A stretch of 64,000 nt of DNA from Chloroflexota bacterium (GTDB lineage: Bacteria; Chloroflexota; Anaerolineae; Aggregatilineales; Phototrophicaceae), in contig JAIUNI010000001.1 of the NCBI GenBank assembly GCA_020161935.1, positions 248,001 through 312,000 on the forward strand. Reading direction: 5' to 3'. How positions within the stretch are numbered: position 1 is the stretch's first letter; each line of letters opens with the position of its first letter. The notes under the pieces were generated by a model. It was not told the DNA's origin and ran no database searches. It was given only the letters and a program-made list of their open reading frames with translations. Of this stretch, positions 7,804 through 16,509 are shown piece after piece. The position numbers and the translations under genes are program-made.

Positions 7804-8949
7804 TCAGAATAGGGACAATTGAACAGCGGGTTTATGACCATCAAGCAGGATGAAGGGCGCGGCTTGTTCGGGCGCACGGATGCCGAGGGCGCGGAGGTGC
7901 GAGAGTTCGGTGAGGTGCCCACTACGGCGAGCCTTCATAATGCTTTCGGCGGCTTTTGGCCCGAAGCCGGGGATACGCATGAGTTCTTCGCGACTGGCAA
8001 GCATGAGTTCGATGGGTGCGTGGGTGAGGTGCGCTTCCGCCCATGCGCGTTTGGGGTCAATGTCGAGGCGCAGGTTCCCTGTTTGCTCGAAGGGTAGTTC
8101 TTCGACATTCCAACCATAATCCCGCAGGAGAAAGCTGGATTGGTAGAGGCGAAATTCGCGGGTTGGCAAGGCAGACGGCAGGTTCTCGAAAGGTGTATCG
8201 ACAATCGGATGAAACGCCGAGAAATAGGCACGGGTTAAGCCCATCTGACGGTAAAGTCGCTCACTGGTCGAGAGCAGTTCTACATCGGTATCGCCAACCG
8301 CACCGACGACAAATTGGGTGACGGTGCTGGCACGAACGCCGGACTGCCGGATTTGATGCGCCCACGCAAGGCGCTGTAAAAGTTCTTCGTTGAAGTTTTT
8401 CTTGGGCGCGAGGGCCGCTAAACGATCTTCGGTTGCCCCTTCGAGGTTGATGGATACACGGTCGGCAAGCTGCATGGCGCGGTAGAGCTGATCGTACTCC
8501 GCACCGGGCATAATCTTGAGATGAACATAACCCCGGTACTGATACCTCCGGCGGATGATTTCAACCGTATCGAGGATTTTATCCTGCGTGGTGACGCTGC
8601 CTTTGATGATGCCCGAACTGAGAAACAGGCCATCAGCGATTTTGGCACGCTGCAACTGGTCGAAGGAAGCCGCCATTTCGTCTGGTTTGAAGGTGATGCG
8701 CTGCGTTTTGCCACGCCCGGCACGGAAGGGGCAGTAGTAGCAGTTGCGTTCACAGGCGGTCGTCATCATGGTTTTCATGACCGGTTTCGCGCCGGTGGGG
8801 GTTGAGACATTGGTGATACAGGGCAAGTCGTGGGCGAGGCGTTTAGGCGCATGCTCGACTTGCGGTTGGTCACCGACTGGTTCGAAATCGGTACTATCAC
8901 TGGCGATTTTGAGCTTCTCAAGCGTGTTGGGGTTAGAAATTATGTTCAT
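7804..8949 (-). CDS. Radical SAM protein with C-terminal helix-hairpin-helix and sliding-clamp-binding motif
   Basis: 381 residues. The radical SAM [4Fe-4S] triad is CERNCYYC (Cys66, Cys70, Cys73), followed by a family-typical SSGI...GYVHLKIMPG core. Near residues 325-360 an HhH motif (MRIPGFGPKAAESIMKAR) suggests DNA binding. The overall layout matches the putative DNA modification/repair radical SAM family that is usually encoded next to an uracil-DNA-glycosylase-like partner; no such partner gene is seen here. The last five residues are QLSLF, the consensus bacterial beta-clamp-binding pentapeptide. I infer a DNA-repair or base-modification enzyme tethered to replication. The ATG at 8949 gives a full-length product; the gene stands alone, convergent with the upstream cluster. 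Confidence 0.85.
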   Translation of the reverse strand: MNIISNPNTLEKLKIASDSTDFEPVGDQPQVEHAPKRLAHDLPCITNVSTPTGAKPVMKTMMTTACERNCYYCPFRAGRGKTQRITFKPDEMAASFDQLQRAKIADGLFLSSGIIKGSVTTQDKILDTVEIIRRRYQYRGYVHLKIMPGAEYDQLYRAMQLADRVSINLEGATEDRLAALAPKKNFNEELLQRLAWAHQIRQSGVRASTVTQFVVGAVGDTDVELLSTSERLYRQMGLTRAYFSAFHPIVDTPFENLPSALPTREFRLYQSSFLLRDYGWNVEELPFEQTGNLRLDIDPKRAWAEAHLTHAPIELMLASREELMRIPGFGPKAAESIMKARRSGHLTELSHLRALGIRAPEQAAPFILLDGHKPAVQLSLF

Positions 8950-9161
8950 AACTTTATTATATGAAATTTTGTTCTAATTTGCAAGTTAGAGTTTACGGTG
9001 ATGCACCTCTAAAGAGTTGGTAGTTATTGTTTCGAGTGAGAACTCGCTGATAATTTTCTCGCTTACCAATTCTCTAGCAGGGCATGACCGAATTTATAAA
9101 CTATTGGACTTAATGAAAGGTCAGCGAATATGGGGTCTACTTAAAAGAAAAAGGATGCGAT

Positions 9162-10136
9162 ATGAAGTATGTAACGATACCGCAAACGGAGTTGAAGGTT
9201 TCACAGATTTGCCTCGGTTCAGCGGACTTTGGAGCCAGCATACCGCGCAAGGAGACCTTCGCCCTGTTGGATGCTTTTGTGGCGGCGGGCGGGAATTTTA
9301 TTGATACCGCTCATGTGTATTCAGATTGGATACCGAACACCAAAAGCACCAGCGAGAAGACAATTGGTTACTGGCTGCGGGACAGCGGGATGCGACAGGA
9401 TGTGGTAATTGGGACGAAGGGCGCACATCCGCTGCTGACGAGCATGAACCAGTCCCGCCTTTCACCAGAGGACATCCAAACCGATGTGAAGGAAAGCCTT
9501 GAGTATTTGCAGACAGGGCATATTGATTTGTATTGGCTGCACCGCGACGACACCGCGATTCCGGTGGGTGAGATTATCGACGCTTTGAACGAGCAGGCTG
9601 ATAAGGGACGGATTACGCAGTTCGGCTGCTCGAATTGGCAGTTTAGCCGCATCCAAGAGGCGCTCGATTATGCGGCACGTAAGGGTGTGCAGAGTTTTGT
9701 GGGCAACCAACCATTATGGAGCTTGGCAGCGGTGGATATGAACGCGATACCGGATAAGACGCTGGTGGGGATGGATGATGAAGGGAGTGTATTCCACAAG
9801 CGAACAGGCATGGCGGTGATTCCATATACGTCACAGGCGAAGGGGTTCTTTAGCAAACTTGATGCCAAAGGCGCAGATGGCATCACCGAGGGCGACAAGA
9901 AGGTTTACCTGAGCGAAGCTAATCAACAGCGGCTGCCGAGGGTGCAAAAGTTGGCGCGTGAACATGGTGTTGGTGTGAATGAAATCGCGCTGGCATATCT
10001 GACGAACCAACCGTTTGTGACCGTGCCGGTCATCGGCCCGAAGAACGTAGGCCAACTCCAGTCGAGCTTGAAGGCGGCGGATGTGAAGCTGACGAGTCAA
10101 GAACTCGCGTACTTGGAAAATGGTTCATCCTACTGA
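9162..10136 (+). CDS. Aldo/keto reductase
   Basis: 324-residue NADPH-dependent (beta/alpha)8 oxidoreductase of the aldo/keto reductase superfamily. The catalytic tetrad can be traced: Asp in NFIDTAHVYSDW, Tyr in the same segment, Lys in VVIGTKGAH and His in DLYWLHRDD. The C-terminal VPVIGPKNVGQL segment binds the cofactor phosphate. Sequence style (QTELKVSQICLGSADFG start, long loop with KSTSEKTIG) is that of the YajO/IolS-like sugar-ketone reductases; the substrate is unknown. AAGGA lies 7 bases before the ATG. The next gene encodes a GH5-like hydrolase, so a carbohydrate role is plausible. Confidence 0.88.
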   Translation: MKYVTIPQTELKVSQICLGSADFGASIPRKETFALLDAFVAAGGNFIDTAHVYSDWIPNTKSTSEKTIGYWLRDSGMRQDVVIGTKGAHPLLTSMNQSRLSPEDIQTDVKESLEYLQTGHIDLYWLHRDDTAIPVGEIIDALNEQADKGRITQFGCSNWQFSRIQEALDYAARKGVQSFVGNQPLWSLAAVDMNAIPDKTLVGMDDEGSVFHKRTGMAVIPYTSQAKGFFSKLDAKGADGITEGDKKVYLSEANQQRLPRVQKLAREHGVGVNEIALAYLTNQPFVTVPVIGPKNVGQLQSSLKAADVKLTSQELAYLENGSSY

Positions 10137-10214
10137 AGTCTGTGCAGAATGATGCAAGTGAGTCATAGTAGTGTTCTTGTGCAGCTTCACAATTAGAGGT
10201 CTGAGGAGGTTATT

Positions 10215-11435
10215 TTGGCACAACCGTTTACGTTAGGCGTGAATTATTGGCCGCGGCGCAAGGCGATGTACTGGTGGTCGAACTTTGAAGCGGAGGAAGT
10301 GCGTGAGGAGTTCGCGATCATCCGTGACATCGGCTTGAACGTGGTGCGTATCTTTCTGCTGTGGGATGACTTCCAGCCGACACCGGATACGGTTTCGGAA
10401 GAACGGCTAAAGGACTTGACGACGGTTTGCGACATCGCGGCGGAGAATGGGTTAGGGCTGGATGTCACCTTTTTCACGGGACATATGAGTGGGCCGAACT
10501 GGTCGCCCGGCTGGCTGCTGGATGAGAGCGCTCCCATCCCCGGTAAATGGGTGCGACAGGTGGTGAGCGGCGGCAAGGTGGTGAAGGGCGGCTACCGCAA
10601 TCCTTACCATGATGAGATGGCGCTGAACGCTCAACGGCTGCTGCTGAAGACGGTTGTGAGCCGTTTGAAAGATCATCCGGGGATCTGGATGTGGAACCTC
10701 GGCAACGAGCCAGATTTGTTCGCCATCCCGAACAGCCACGAGGACGGGCAGGCGTGGGTGCGCGAGATGACCGGCATCATCAAGGCGATTGACCCTGTGC
10801 ATCCGGTGACGTGCGGTTTGCATACCGCCAGCGTGAATGACGACGTTGGGCTGCGGGTGAACGAGGTGTACGCGGAGACGGACGTGGCAGTGATGCACGG
10901 CTACCCGATGTACGCGGAGGGATGGTCAATGTCCGACCTTGATACTGATTTCGTGCCGTACTTGTGTGCGCTGGTGACGGCGCTGTGTGGTAAGCCGACA
11001 CTGGCGGAGGAGTTTGGTGGATGTACCGCACCGGACGGTGGTGCTTCCCAGTATTGGGAGTGGGTATCGTACGGACGACCGAAAAAGCAGTTTATGGCCT
11101 CCGAGCAAGACTTGGCGGATTACCTGCGTGCGGTGCTGCCGAAGCTGGTGGAGGTTGGTGCAACGGGCGCGATGACGTGGTGCTTCGCCGATTATGTGCC
11201 TGAGCTGTGGGACAAGCCGCCGTGCGAGGAAGCGCGACATGAACGGTTCTTCGGACTCGTGCGTCCCGATGGTTCGCTGAAGCCGATTACGCAGGTGTTC
11301 AAGGATTTCGCGGCGACGGAGCCGACGGTGCAGCCCGCGACGAAAACGGTGACGCTGGACGTGACACCGGACGAATATTATCAGGAGCCGATGCGCCACG
11401 CGATCCGGTTGTACCGCGAGCAGTTCTTGAAGTAA
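10215..11435 (+). CDS. GH5-like glycoside hydrolase (cellulase/mannanase fold)
   Basis: 406 residues without a signal peptide, so probably cytoplasmic. It is a (beta/alpha)8 retaining glycosidase of clan GH-A: the acid/base Glu165 lies in WMWNLGNEPD at the end of strand 4, and the nucleophile is likely Glu266 in LAEEFGG at strand 7. GLNVVRIFLLWDDFQP near residue 40 is the typical strand-2 segment. Substrate is not evident; beta-mannan- or beta-glucan-derived oligosaccharides are typical. The TTG start at 10215 is supported by GAGGAGGT just upstream. It is followed 45 bases later by a small unrecognised protein. Intracellular location suggests it finishes imported oligosaccharides. Confidence 0.82.
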   Translation: MAQPFTLGVNYWPRRKAMYWWSNFEAEEVREEFAIIRDIGLNVVRIFLLWDDFQPTPDTVSEERLKDLTTVCDIAAENGLGLDVTFFTGHMSGPNWSPGWLLDESAPIPGKWVRQVVSGGKVVKGGYRNPYHDEMALNAQRLLLKTVVSRLKDHPGIWMWNLGNEPDLFAIPNSHEDGQAWVREMTGIIKAIDPVHPVTCGLHTASVNDDVGLRVNEVYAETDVAVMHGYPMYAEGWSMSDLDTDFVPYLCALVTALCGKPTLAEEFGGCTAPDGGASQYWEWVSYGRPKKQFMASEQDLADYLRAVLPKLVEVGATGAMTWCFADYVPELWDKPPCEEARHERFFGLVRPDGSLKPITQVFKDFAATEPTVQPATKTVTLDVTPDEYYQEPMRHAIRLYREQFLK

Positions 11436-11480
11436 GGTGTAAGTGGTCGCAGATTCATAGCGCAAAGGGGAAATTGAGCC

Positions 11481-11948
11481 ATGCAGTACACACCGATGAA
11501 CGCGGCTGACTGGCTGCCGGGAACATGGACTGTACAGGCGACCAATTTCCCTCTGTGGTTGAAGGGTGATAAACTCGCGCCGACATTCACCTATACGGCG
11601 CTGGATGATGGGCGTTTGCTGGATGAAGTTCGTTATCAACGGCAAGCGGATGGTCGTACCCAAACGATTACCGGATATGACCGGTTTGATACCGTGACCG
11701 GACGGTTTATCTGGCGGGGTAAGGGGCTGCTGTTCATCGCGCGGAGCGAGTGGCGCGTGCTGACGGCTGCCGACGATGGGCAGACTGCCATCATCCTATT
11801 TAGCAAGACGTTGTTTACGGCGGCGGGACTGGATGTTATCGCCCGCTCATCTGATTACGATCCCGCCATCGTCAGCTATACAACAGCCGCCTTAGCCGAA
11901 CAAGGCTTGAAGCCCTCACCGCCACTAAAATGGTTAAAAGAGTCATGA
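11481..11948 (+). CDS. Small lipocalin-like hypothetical protein
   Basis: 155 residues, no membrane segment or signal peptide. I do not recognise the family with confidence. The pattern WLPGTWTVQATNFPLW at the start and alternating beta-type segments (YDRFDTVTGRFIWRGKG, EWRVLTAADDG) resemble small lipocalin-like or DUF1579-type beta-barrels that bind hydrophobic ligands. A start at 11481 is preceded by AAAGGGGAAA. It follows the GH5-like gene in the same direction by 45 bases and may be co-transcribed. No catalytic motif is visible. Confidence 0.55.
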   Translation: MQYTPMNAADWLPGTWTVQATNFPLWLKGDKLAPTFTYTALDDGRLLDEVRYQRQADGRTQTITGYDRFDTVTGRFIWRGKGLLFIARSEWRVLTAADDGQTAIILFSKTLFTAAGLDVIARSSDYDPAIVSYTTAALAEQGLKPSPPLKWLKES

Positions 11949-12033
11949 AAACCTGACCAGTCAGCCTGTGACGGCGCTGCAATCCGCATTATAAAACATT
12001 CTATATTCTCGAATGACATTATGGAGAATGCAA

Positions 12034-12918
12034 ATGGCTAGCCCCGAAAGCGCCCAGATCCGTAAAACACTAGTGAAAGATTATCCTTCCAATACGCCGT
12101 TGGCTGTTCAACGGCAGGAGTGGGAGACCGTCGCGCTGCAAGCCCAACTGCCGCCGAATATTGCCATCGAGCCGATTGAGGCAAATGGTGTCGCGTGCGA
12201 GTGGGTGATTGGTTCGCGTGCTGACCGAAATAAGGTTTTGCTGTGGGTACACGGGGGCGGGTTTAGCAGCGGATCGGTGCGGACTCACCGCGAACTGGCA
12301 AGCCATTTATCCGAGGCGACTGGTGCGGCGGTACTGTTGCCGGATTATCGACTTGCGCCAGAGCATCCATTTCCGGCGGCAATCGCGGATGTCATGGCTG
12401 TATACCAGTGGTTGATTGCACAGGGTAAGGATGCCAAAGCGATTGTTATGGGTGGCGATTCGGCGGGGGCGAATTTGGCGGTGGAGAGTTTGATCTCACT
12501 GCAAGCCAGCGGACAACCGCTTCCCGCAGCAGTGGTGCTGACTTCGCCGTGGTTGGACTTGACCCAAAGCGGCGAGACGATAACGACGAATGCCGAAGCT
12601 GACCCGACGACGACCCGTGAAGCGCTGGACGCGGCGGCACAGCTTTACGCGGGGGGTAAAGACACGGCAGACCCTTTGATTTCCCCGTTATTTGCCAAGC
12701 TCCATGATTTGCCGCCGATGTTGATTCAAGTTGGCGGTGATGAAATACTCCTCAGCGATTCAACCCGTTTTGTCGAGCGCCTTGAAGCAGCGGACGTGGA
12801 AGTGGCGTTGGATATCTGGCCGGAGATGTGGCACACGTGGCAGGGGTGGATGGACACGCTGCCAGAAGCGCGGCGGGCGATTGAGGGCATCGGGCAATAT
12901 GTGAAGCAGAGACTCTAA
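12034..12918 (+). CDS. Alpha/beta hydrolase of the hormone-sensitive lipase family (esterase)
   Basis: About 294 residues of the HSL/type IV esterase family. The oxyanion-hole motif HGGGF (about 74), the YRLAPEHPFPAA block, and the nucleophile elbow GGDSAGAN (Ser about 149) are all present. The catalytic acid is in the VGGDEILLSD segment and the His in EMWHTWQG. It probably hydrolyses short-chain esters. I prefer the ATG at 12034, with GGAG seven bases upstream, over the ATG at 12013, which adds MTLWRMQ. An imperfect GC hairpin follows the stop codon. No obvious pathway partner nearby. Confidence 0.85.
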   Translation: MASPESAQIRKTLVKDYPSNTPLAVQRQEWETVALQAQLPPNIAIEPIEANGVACEWVIGSRADRNKVLLWVHGGGFSSGSVRTHRELASHLSEATGAAVLLPDYRLAPEHPFPAAIADVMAVYQWLIAQGKDAKAIVMGGDSAGANLAVESLISLQASGQPLPAAVVLTSPWLDLTQSGETITTNAEADPTTTREALDAAAQLYAGGKDTADPLISPLFAKLHDLPPMLIQVGGDEILLSDSTRFVERLEAADVEVALDIWPEMWHTWQGWMDTLPEARRAIEGIGQYVKQRL

Positions 12919-12927
12919 AAACTAATT

Positions 12928-12962
12928 CCCTCCCACATCCCCTACTAAAGGGAGGGGTGTTT
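12928..12962 (+). repeat. CCCTCCC/GGGAGGG hairpin after the esterase gene
   Basis: Perfect 7-base-pair inverted repeat with a 15-base loop, followed by GGTGTTT. It could help end transcription, but the T-tract is poor. The word content is like the CCCTC-rich intergenic hairpin at 56.45 kb. Confidence 0.5.
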
Positions 12963-13125
12963 CGATGCGCGAACCGATATATTTGCTATTCAGGTGATTG
13001 TTGATACGTTCAGTTTTCAATCGATTCGTCATGGTTACGCAAACCGTAAAGCAAGATGTGATTTGAACCTCTTATTTGGCTTTATGGTAAATGTCGTTAT
13101 GCCTATAGCTTAAGCGAGAAAACCT

Positions 13126-13542
13126 ATGACCACAGATGCAGTCCAAACCTTCATTAAACGGTACGATGAAATGTTCAATAAGCCAGATCTGGATATTGTT
13201 GATGAGATTTTCGCACCGGATTTCGTCGCGCATCGACCTGTCGCACCCCTGCTGAACCGGGCAACCTACAAAAGTTTGCTGCACGGTTTCTATCTGGCGT
13301 TCCCCGATTTCCGGCTGGAAATTAATGACAGCCTCGTGACCAGCGACCGTGTGGTGCTGCGGATGACCTATTACGGCACCCATGCGGCACAGTTTATGGG
13401 TATTCCCGCAACCGGCTGCAAGATTTCGATGCCCGCAATCGCTATCTTCCGCATTGAAGGCGGGCAGATTGTCGAGAACTGGGAAGAAGTTGACTTACTC
13501 GGTGTCGTGCGGCAAATCAGCAATATTTTCTGTCTGAACTAA
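13126..13542 (+). CDS. SnoaL-like ester cyclase / NTF2-fold protein
   Basis: 138 residues with the SnoaL polyketide-cyclase-like fold: NKPDLDIVDEIFAPDFVAHRP, then an FPDFRLEINDSLVTSDRVVLRMTYYGTH core and GCKISMPAIAIFRIEGGQIVENWEEVD at the end. Stand-alone members in bacteria mostly have unknown roles; some isomerise or cyclise small molecules, using a buried Asp/His pair. The stop overlaps by four bases with the stop of the convergent DoxX gene. No pathway link is visible. Confidence 0.75.
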   Translation: MTTDAVQTFIKRYDEMFNKPDLDIVDEIFAPDFVAHRPVAPLLNRATYKSLLHGFYLAFPDFRLEINDSLVTSDRVVLRMTYYGTHAAQFMGIPATGCKISMPAIAIFRIEGGQIVENWEEVDLLGVVRQISNIFCLN

Positions 13543-13913
13543 AGCGGTGTTTGGCTAACCCACCACAACAGCACGATCAAGATGATTTGGAAGGGCAGAC
13601 GCACGGCGACCGAGGGATGCGGGTAGCCGCGTATGGGGATGCGGTGACGTGCGCCGTAGATGTTGGCTGGAAAGACGGCGATCAAGTACAGGATAAACGC
13701 TATGCCCGCCCAGCGCGTCGTCTGCGGCAGGAGAAGCCCAACACCACCGAGGATTTCCAACAACCCTGTGAATAACACGATGGCATCTTTGTAGGGGAGA
13801 ATGGGCGGGACGATGCGGGCGAAGTCGCGGCGCAGGAATGTGAAATGGGCAACCCCTGCCACTATGAAAACGGCAGCAAGCAGCCACAGCACGAGGGTTT
13901 GAACAGTGGTCAC
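13539..13913 (-). CDS. DoxX-like membrane protein
   Basis: 124 residues with four predicted membrane helices (about 7-25, 43-62, 68-85 and 104-120). The spacing and motifs VAGVAHFTFLRRDFARIVPP, GLLEILGGVGLLLPQT and RWAGIAFILYLIAVFPANI are those of the DoxX-like family (integral membrane proteins near redox or transport genes, function unclear). Its ATG overlaps the stop of the upstream regulator by four bases, so it is translated from the regulator's mRNA. Confidence 0.78.
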   Translation of the reverse strand: MTTVQTLVLWLLAAVFIVAGVAHFTFLRRDFARIVPPILPYKDAIVLFTGLLEILGGVGLLLPQTTRWAGIAFILYLIAVFPANIYGARHRIPIRGYPHPSVAVRLPFQIILIVLLWWVSQTPL

Positions 13914-14956
13914 AGTGGATTACCTTCTGAAGATTGGCGGATGACGAGGTGGGTGGGTGTTTGTATCCGAAGGGCGATGACCGCCGGGTCTTCGATGCGT
14001 TTCACCACCCGTTCTACAGCGAGTTCACCAATGAGGTGTTTGTGAACATGCACCGAGGTGAGGGCAGGGGTGGTAAAGGCTGATTCGGGAATGTCATCAA
14101 AGCCGGTGACCGCGATGTCATTCGGCACGCGGATGTTATGCTGGTGCAGCCATTGAATCGCACCGATGGCGATGAGGTCAGACGCACAAACAATTGCGTC
14201 CGGCGGTTTTGATAACTTCAACAGGTGTTCAGCACCGAGATGGCCTAATTTGGGTGTCCAACCGTCGTCCCCGAATGGAACCGTAACGCACAGTTCAGCT
14301 TCGGACGGTAGGGCATGGGCTTTGACCCCATCAAGGAAGGCTTTACGCCGGAAGTCGTGATGTCCGGTGATGAAACCCAAGCGCCGATACCCCGATTGCA
14401 CGAGATGATCGACTATATCGCGGATACCGTGATAGCCATCAAAGGTAATGGTGTCATATTCAGAGCTGATTGATTCTGTCGTGGCTACGAGTGCGTGCAA
14501 ATTTTCCTTCAGATACGCCATACTATCGGCTTTGGGGAGTGGCCCGAGAAAGATAATGCCATCGGTGGGATTGGCTTTGAGCAAGTCGCGCGCCTGAGCA
14601 GCCGTGTTTAACTCATTATGCGGCTTGATGTAGGCCAAGCGGCAGCCTAACTCCTGCAATTTGTGATCGACACCTTCCAAAACCGCGTTGAAAAAAGGAT
14701 CACTGTATTTGCCTTTGATGAAGGCCAGCAGGACACCGATTTCACGTTTCTCTTTTAAGACAGCCGTTGCACTCTGACTGACCCCGCCGTGCTGACGCTT
14801 GACCAAGCCTTTATACGAGAGTTCTTGAAAATCGCGCCGGACGGTCATTTCGGACACGCCGAATTGTTCGGCAAGGTGGCGTGTTTCGATGAGGTGTTTT
14901 TCAGGCGACTGCTCGATAAGTTGAATGATGTGATTCTGCCGCTCTGTTTTATTCAT
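13910..14956 (-). CDS. DeoR-HTH / LacI-sensor hybrid transcriptional repressor
   Basis: About 348 residues. The N-terminus is a DeoR-type winged helix (RQNHIIQLIEQS, LAEQFGVSEMTVRRDFQELSYKGLVKRQHGG), while the remainder (about 70-348) is a LacI/GalR periplasmic-binding-protein-like sugar sensor (IGVLLAFIKG, GFITGHHDFRRKAFLDG, VTGFDDIPES). It likely represses the divergent transport operon and itself. The 14-base palindrome TGTTCGAACGAACA lies at 14966-14979, right before the ATG, and again before the operon. A GTG at 14980 is in frame, but starting there would put the operator inside the coding region, so I use the ATG. Effector: presumably a galactoside or other sugar. Confidence 0.85.
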   Translation of the reverse strand: MNKTERQNHIIQLIEQSPEKHLIETRHLAEQFGVSEMTVRRDFQELSYKGLVKRQHGGVSQSATAVLKEKREIGVLLAFIKGKYSDPFFNAVLEGVDHKLQELGCRLAYIKPHNELNTAAQARDLLKANPTDGIIFLGPLPKADSMAYLKENLHALVATTESISSEYDTITFDGYHGIRDIVDHLVQSGYRRLGFITGHHDFRRKAFLDGVKAHALPSEAELCVTVPFGDDGWTPKLGHLGAEHLLKLSKPPDAIVCASDLIAIGAIQWLHQHNIRVPNDIAVTGFDDIPESAFTTPALTSVHVHKHLIGELAVERVVKRIEDPAVIALRIQTPTHLVIRQSSEGNPL

Positions 14957-14965
14957 GTTAGAAAA

Positions 14966-14979
14966 TGTTCGAACGAACA
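14966..14979. promoter_or_regulatory. Operator palindrome before the repressor gene
   Basis: TGTTCGAACGAACA: arms TGTTCG and CGAACA around AA. The reverse complement is identical to the + strand sequence at 15269-15282. It sits 10 bases before the repressor start codon, a position expected for autoregulation. Confidence 0.75.
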
Positions 14980-15364
14980 CCCCGTATGTTTGAATGGATA
15001 AGTCTTATTTGACAACCGCACAAAAGGATGATCTAATTAACCCTAGTTAATTTTATATTGCATAAGTTGCTTTTTTACAAATATTACACAAAAGTTGATG
15101 CTTATGAGCGGCTTTCTTACCTGCCTTTCTATTTTATCACCAGAACATCCTACTCTGCACCTCACTTACCATCTGGATTTGTGTCCTTTTGCTTCTCGCT
15201 ACAGATTTTATTTGCATCCAACATTAAAAGTCTGAAATCGACTTGAATGAAGCGGTTTCGGGCTTTTTTGTTCGTTCGAACAGTTATTTACCAAACAAGA
15301 TTTAACCTGTAACACTACTTAAACAAGCTGCATTTTTGTGTATAGATAGGGGATTAATTTTAGA
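14980..15364. promoter_or_regulatory. Divergent control region between repressor and transport operon
   Basis: 385 bases, clearly AT-richer than its surroundings, without a credible gene. It holds the second operator copy and the start-proximal TATAGAT word at about 15341 that could be the -10 element for the operon. AGGGGA about 12 bases before the ATG at 15365 is the likely ribosome site. Confidence 0.6.
15269..15282. promoter_or_regulatory. Operator palindrome before the transport operon
   Basis: TGTTCGTTCGAACA, the same 14-base palindrome as at the repressor gene but in opposite orientation. It lies 83 bases before the first transporter ATG, about 60 bases upstream of the likely -10. Confidence 0.75.
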
Positions 15365-16390
15365 ATGTCGTCATTATCTATTCCTGCATCCGACCCCATT
15401 TTAGAAATTAAAGACCTTAAAACTTATTTTTTCCTCGAAAAGAGTACAGTCCGAGCGATTGATGGGGTGAACCTGACGCTACCGCGCAAGAGTACGCTGG
15501 GTCTCGTGGGCGAAAGCGGCTGCGGCAAGAGTGTCATGTCGATGTCGATCATGCGCTTGATCCAGTCGCCGCCGGGGAAGATTGTGAACGGTGAGATTAA
15601 GCTGCACCGCGATAAAACCAATGAGGTCATTGACATCGCAAAGCTCGATCCACGCGGACCCGAGATGCGGAAAATACGCGGTGGTGAGATTGCGATTGTG
15701 TTCCAAGAACCGATGATGTCGTTAAACCCGCTCTTTAAGATCGGCGAACAGATCGCGGAAGTGGTTGAACTGCACCAAAAGGTGAGCCACAAAGAAGCGC
15801 TTGACCGTGCTTTGGAAATGCTGACGAAGGTGCAGATTAGCGCACCGAAGCAGCGGTTGAACGAATATCCGCACCAGTTGAGCGGCGGTATGCGGCAGCG
15901 GGTGATGATCGCGCTGGCGTTATCGTGTAATCCATCTATTTTGATCGCTGATGAGCCGACGACGGCGTTGGATGTGACAGTCCAGTCGCAAATCTTGGAT
16001 TTGATGTCCGAACTGCAAGAGGATGCCAATGCTTCGATCATTCTGATTACTCACAACTTGGGCGTGGTATCGCAGATGGCGGATCAGGTCGCCGTGATGT
16101 ACTTAGGCAAGATCGTGGAGTTTGCGGACACACGCGAACTGTTCCACAAACCGCTGCACCCGTACACCGTCGGGCTGCTCAATTCGGTTCCTGTTTTGGG
16201 ACGTAAGGGAGAGCAGCATCTCGAACCGATTAAGGGCATGGTTCCACTGCCGACGGACGCGATTAAAGGTTGTGCATTTGCGCCACGCTGCCCGCACGCG
16301 ATGAAAATTTGTAGTGAAAAACAACCTATCTTGCGCGAGGTAATCCCGGGGCATCAAGCGGCTTGTTGGCTGCATGACGAACCCCAGTAG
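15365..16390 (+). CDS. Oligopeptide-type ABC transporter ATPase (OppD/DppD family)
   Basis: 341 residues. Walker A GESGCGKS (about 56), signature LSGGMRQRV (about 173), Walker B ILIADEPTTALD (about 196) and the switch His in ITHNLG are intact. The C-terminal segment with CAFAPRCPHAMKIC is the cysteine-containing OppD/DppD extension of about 80 residues. It energises import of peptides or, in several archaea and Thermotogae, of oligosaccharides. It is the first gene of an operon with binding protein, two permeases, a cytochrome, a second ATPase and a GH4 glycosidase, under an operator palindrome. Confidence 0.92.
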   Translation: MSSLSIPASDPILEIKDLKTYFFLEKSTVRAIDGVNLTLPRKSTLGLVGESGCGKSVMSMSIMRLIQSPPGKIVNGEIKLHRDKTNEVIDIAKLDPRGPEMRKIRGGEIAIVFQEPMMSLNPLFKIGEQIAEVVELHQKVSHKEALDRALEMLTKVQISAPKQRLNEYPHQLSGGMRQRVMIALALSCNPSILIADEPTTALDVTVQSQILDLMSELQEDANASIILITHNLGVVSQMADQVAVMYLGKIVEFADTRELFHKPLHPYTVGLLNSVPVLGRKGEQHLEPIKGMVPLPTDAIKGCAFAPRCPHAMKICSEKQPILREVIPGHQAACWLHDEPQ

Positions 16391-16509
16391 AGCGCCTGTC
16401 ATCATTTGTCTATCACGATAAGGGGGTGAGGCTTATTCAGTGACGGAACAAGTAATGAACTACCTTTAATGGCTAGAAATTGTTTTTATGAAGTCGAGGA
16501 GGACTAATA

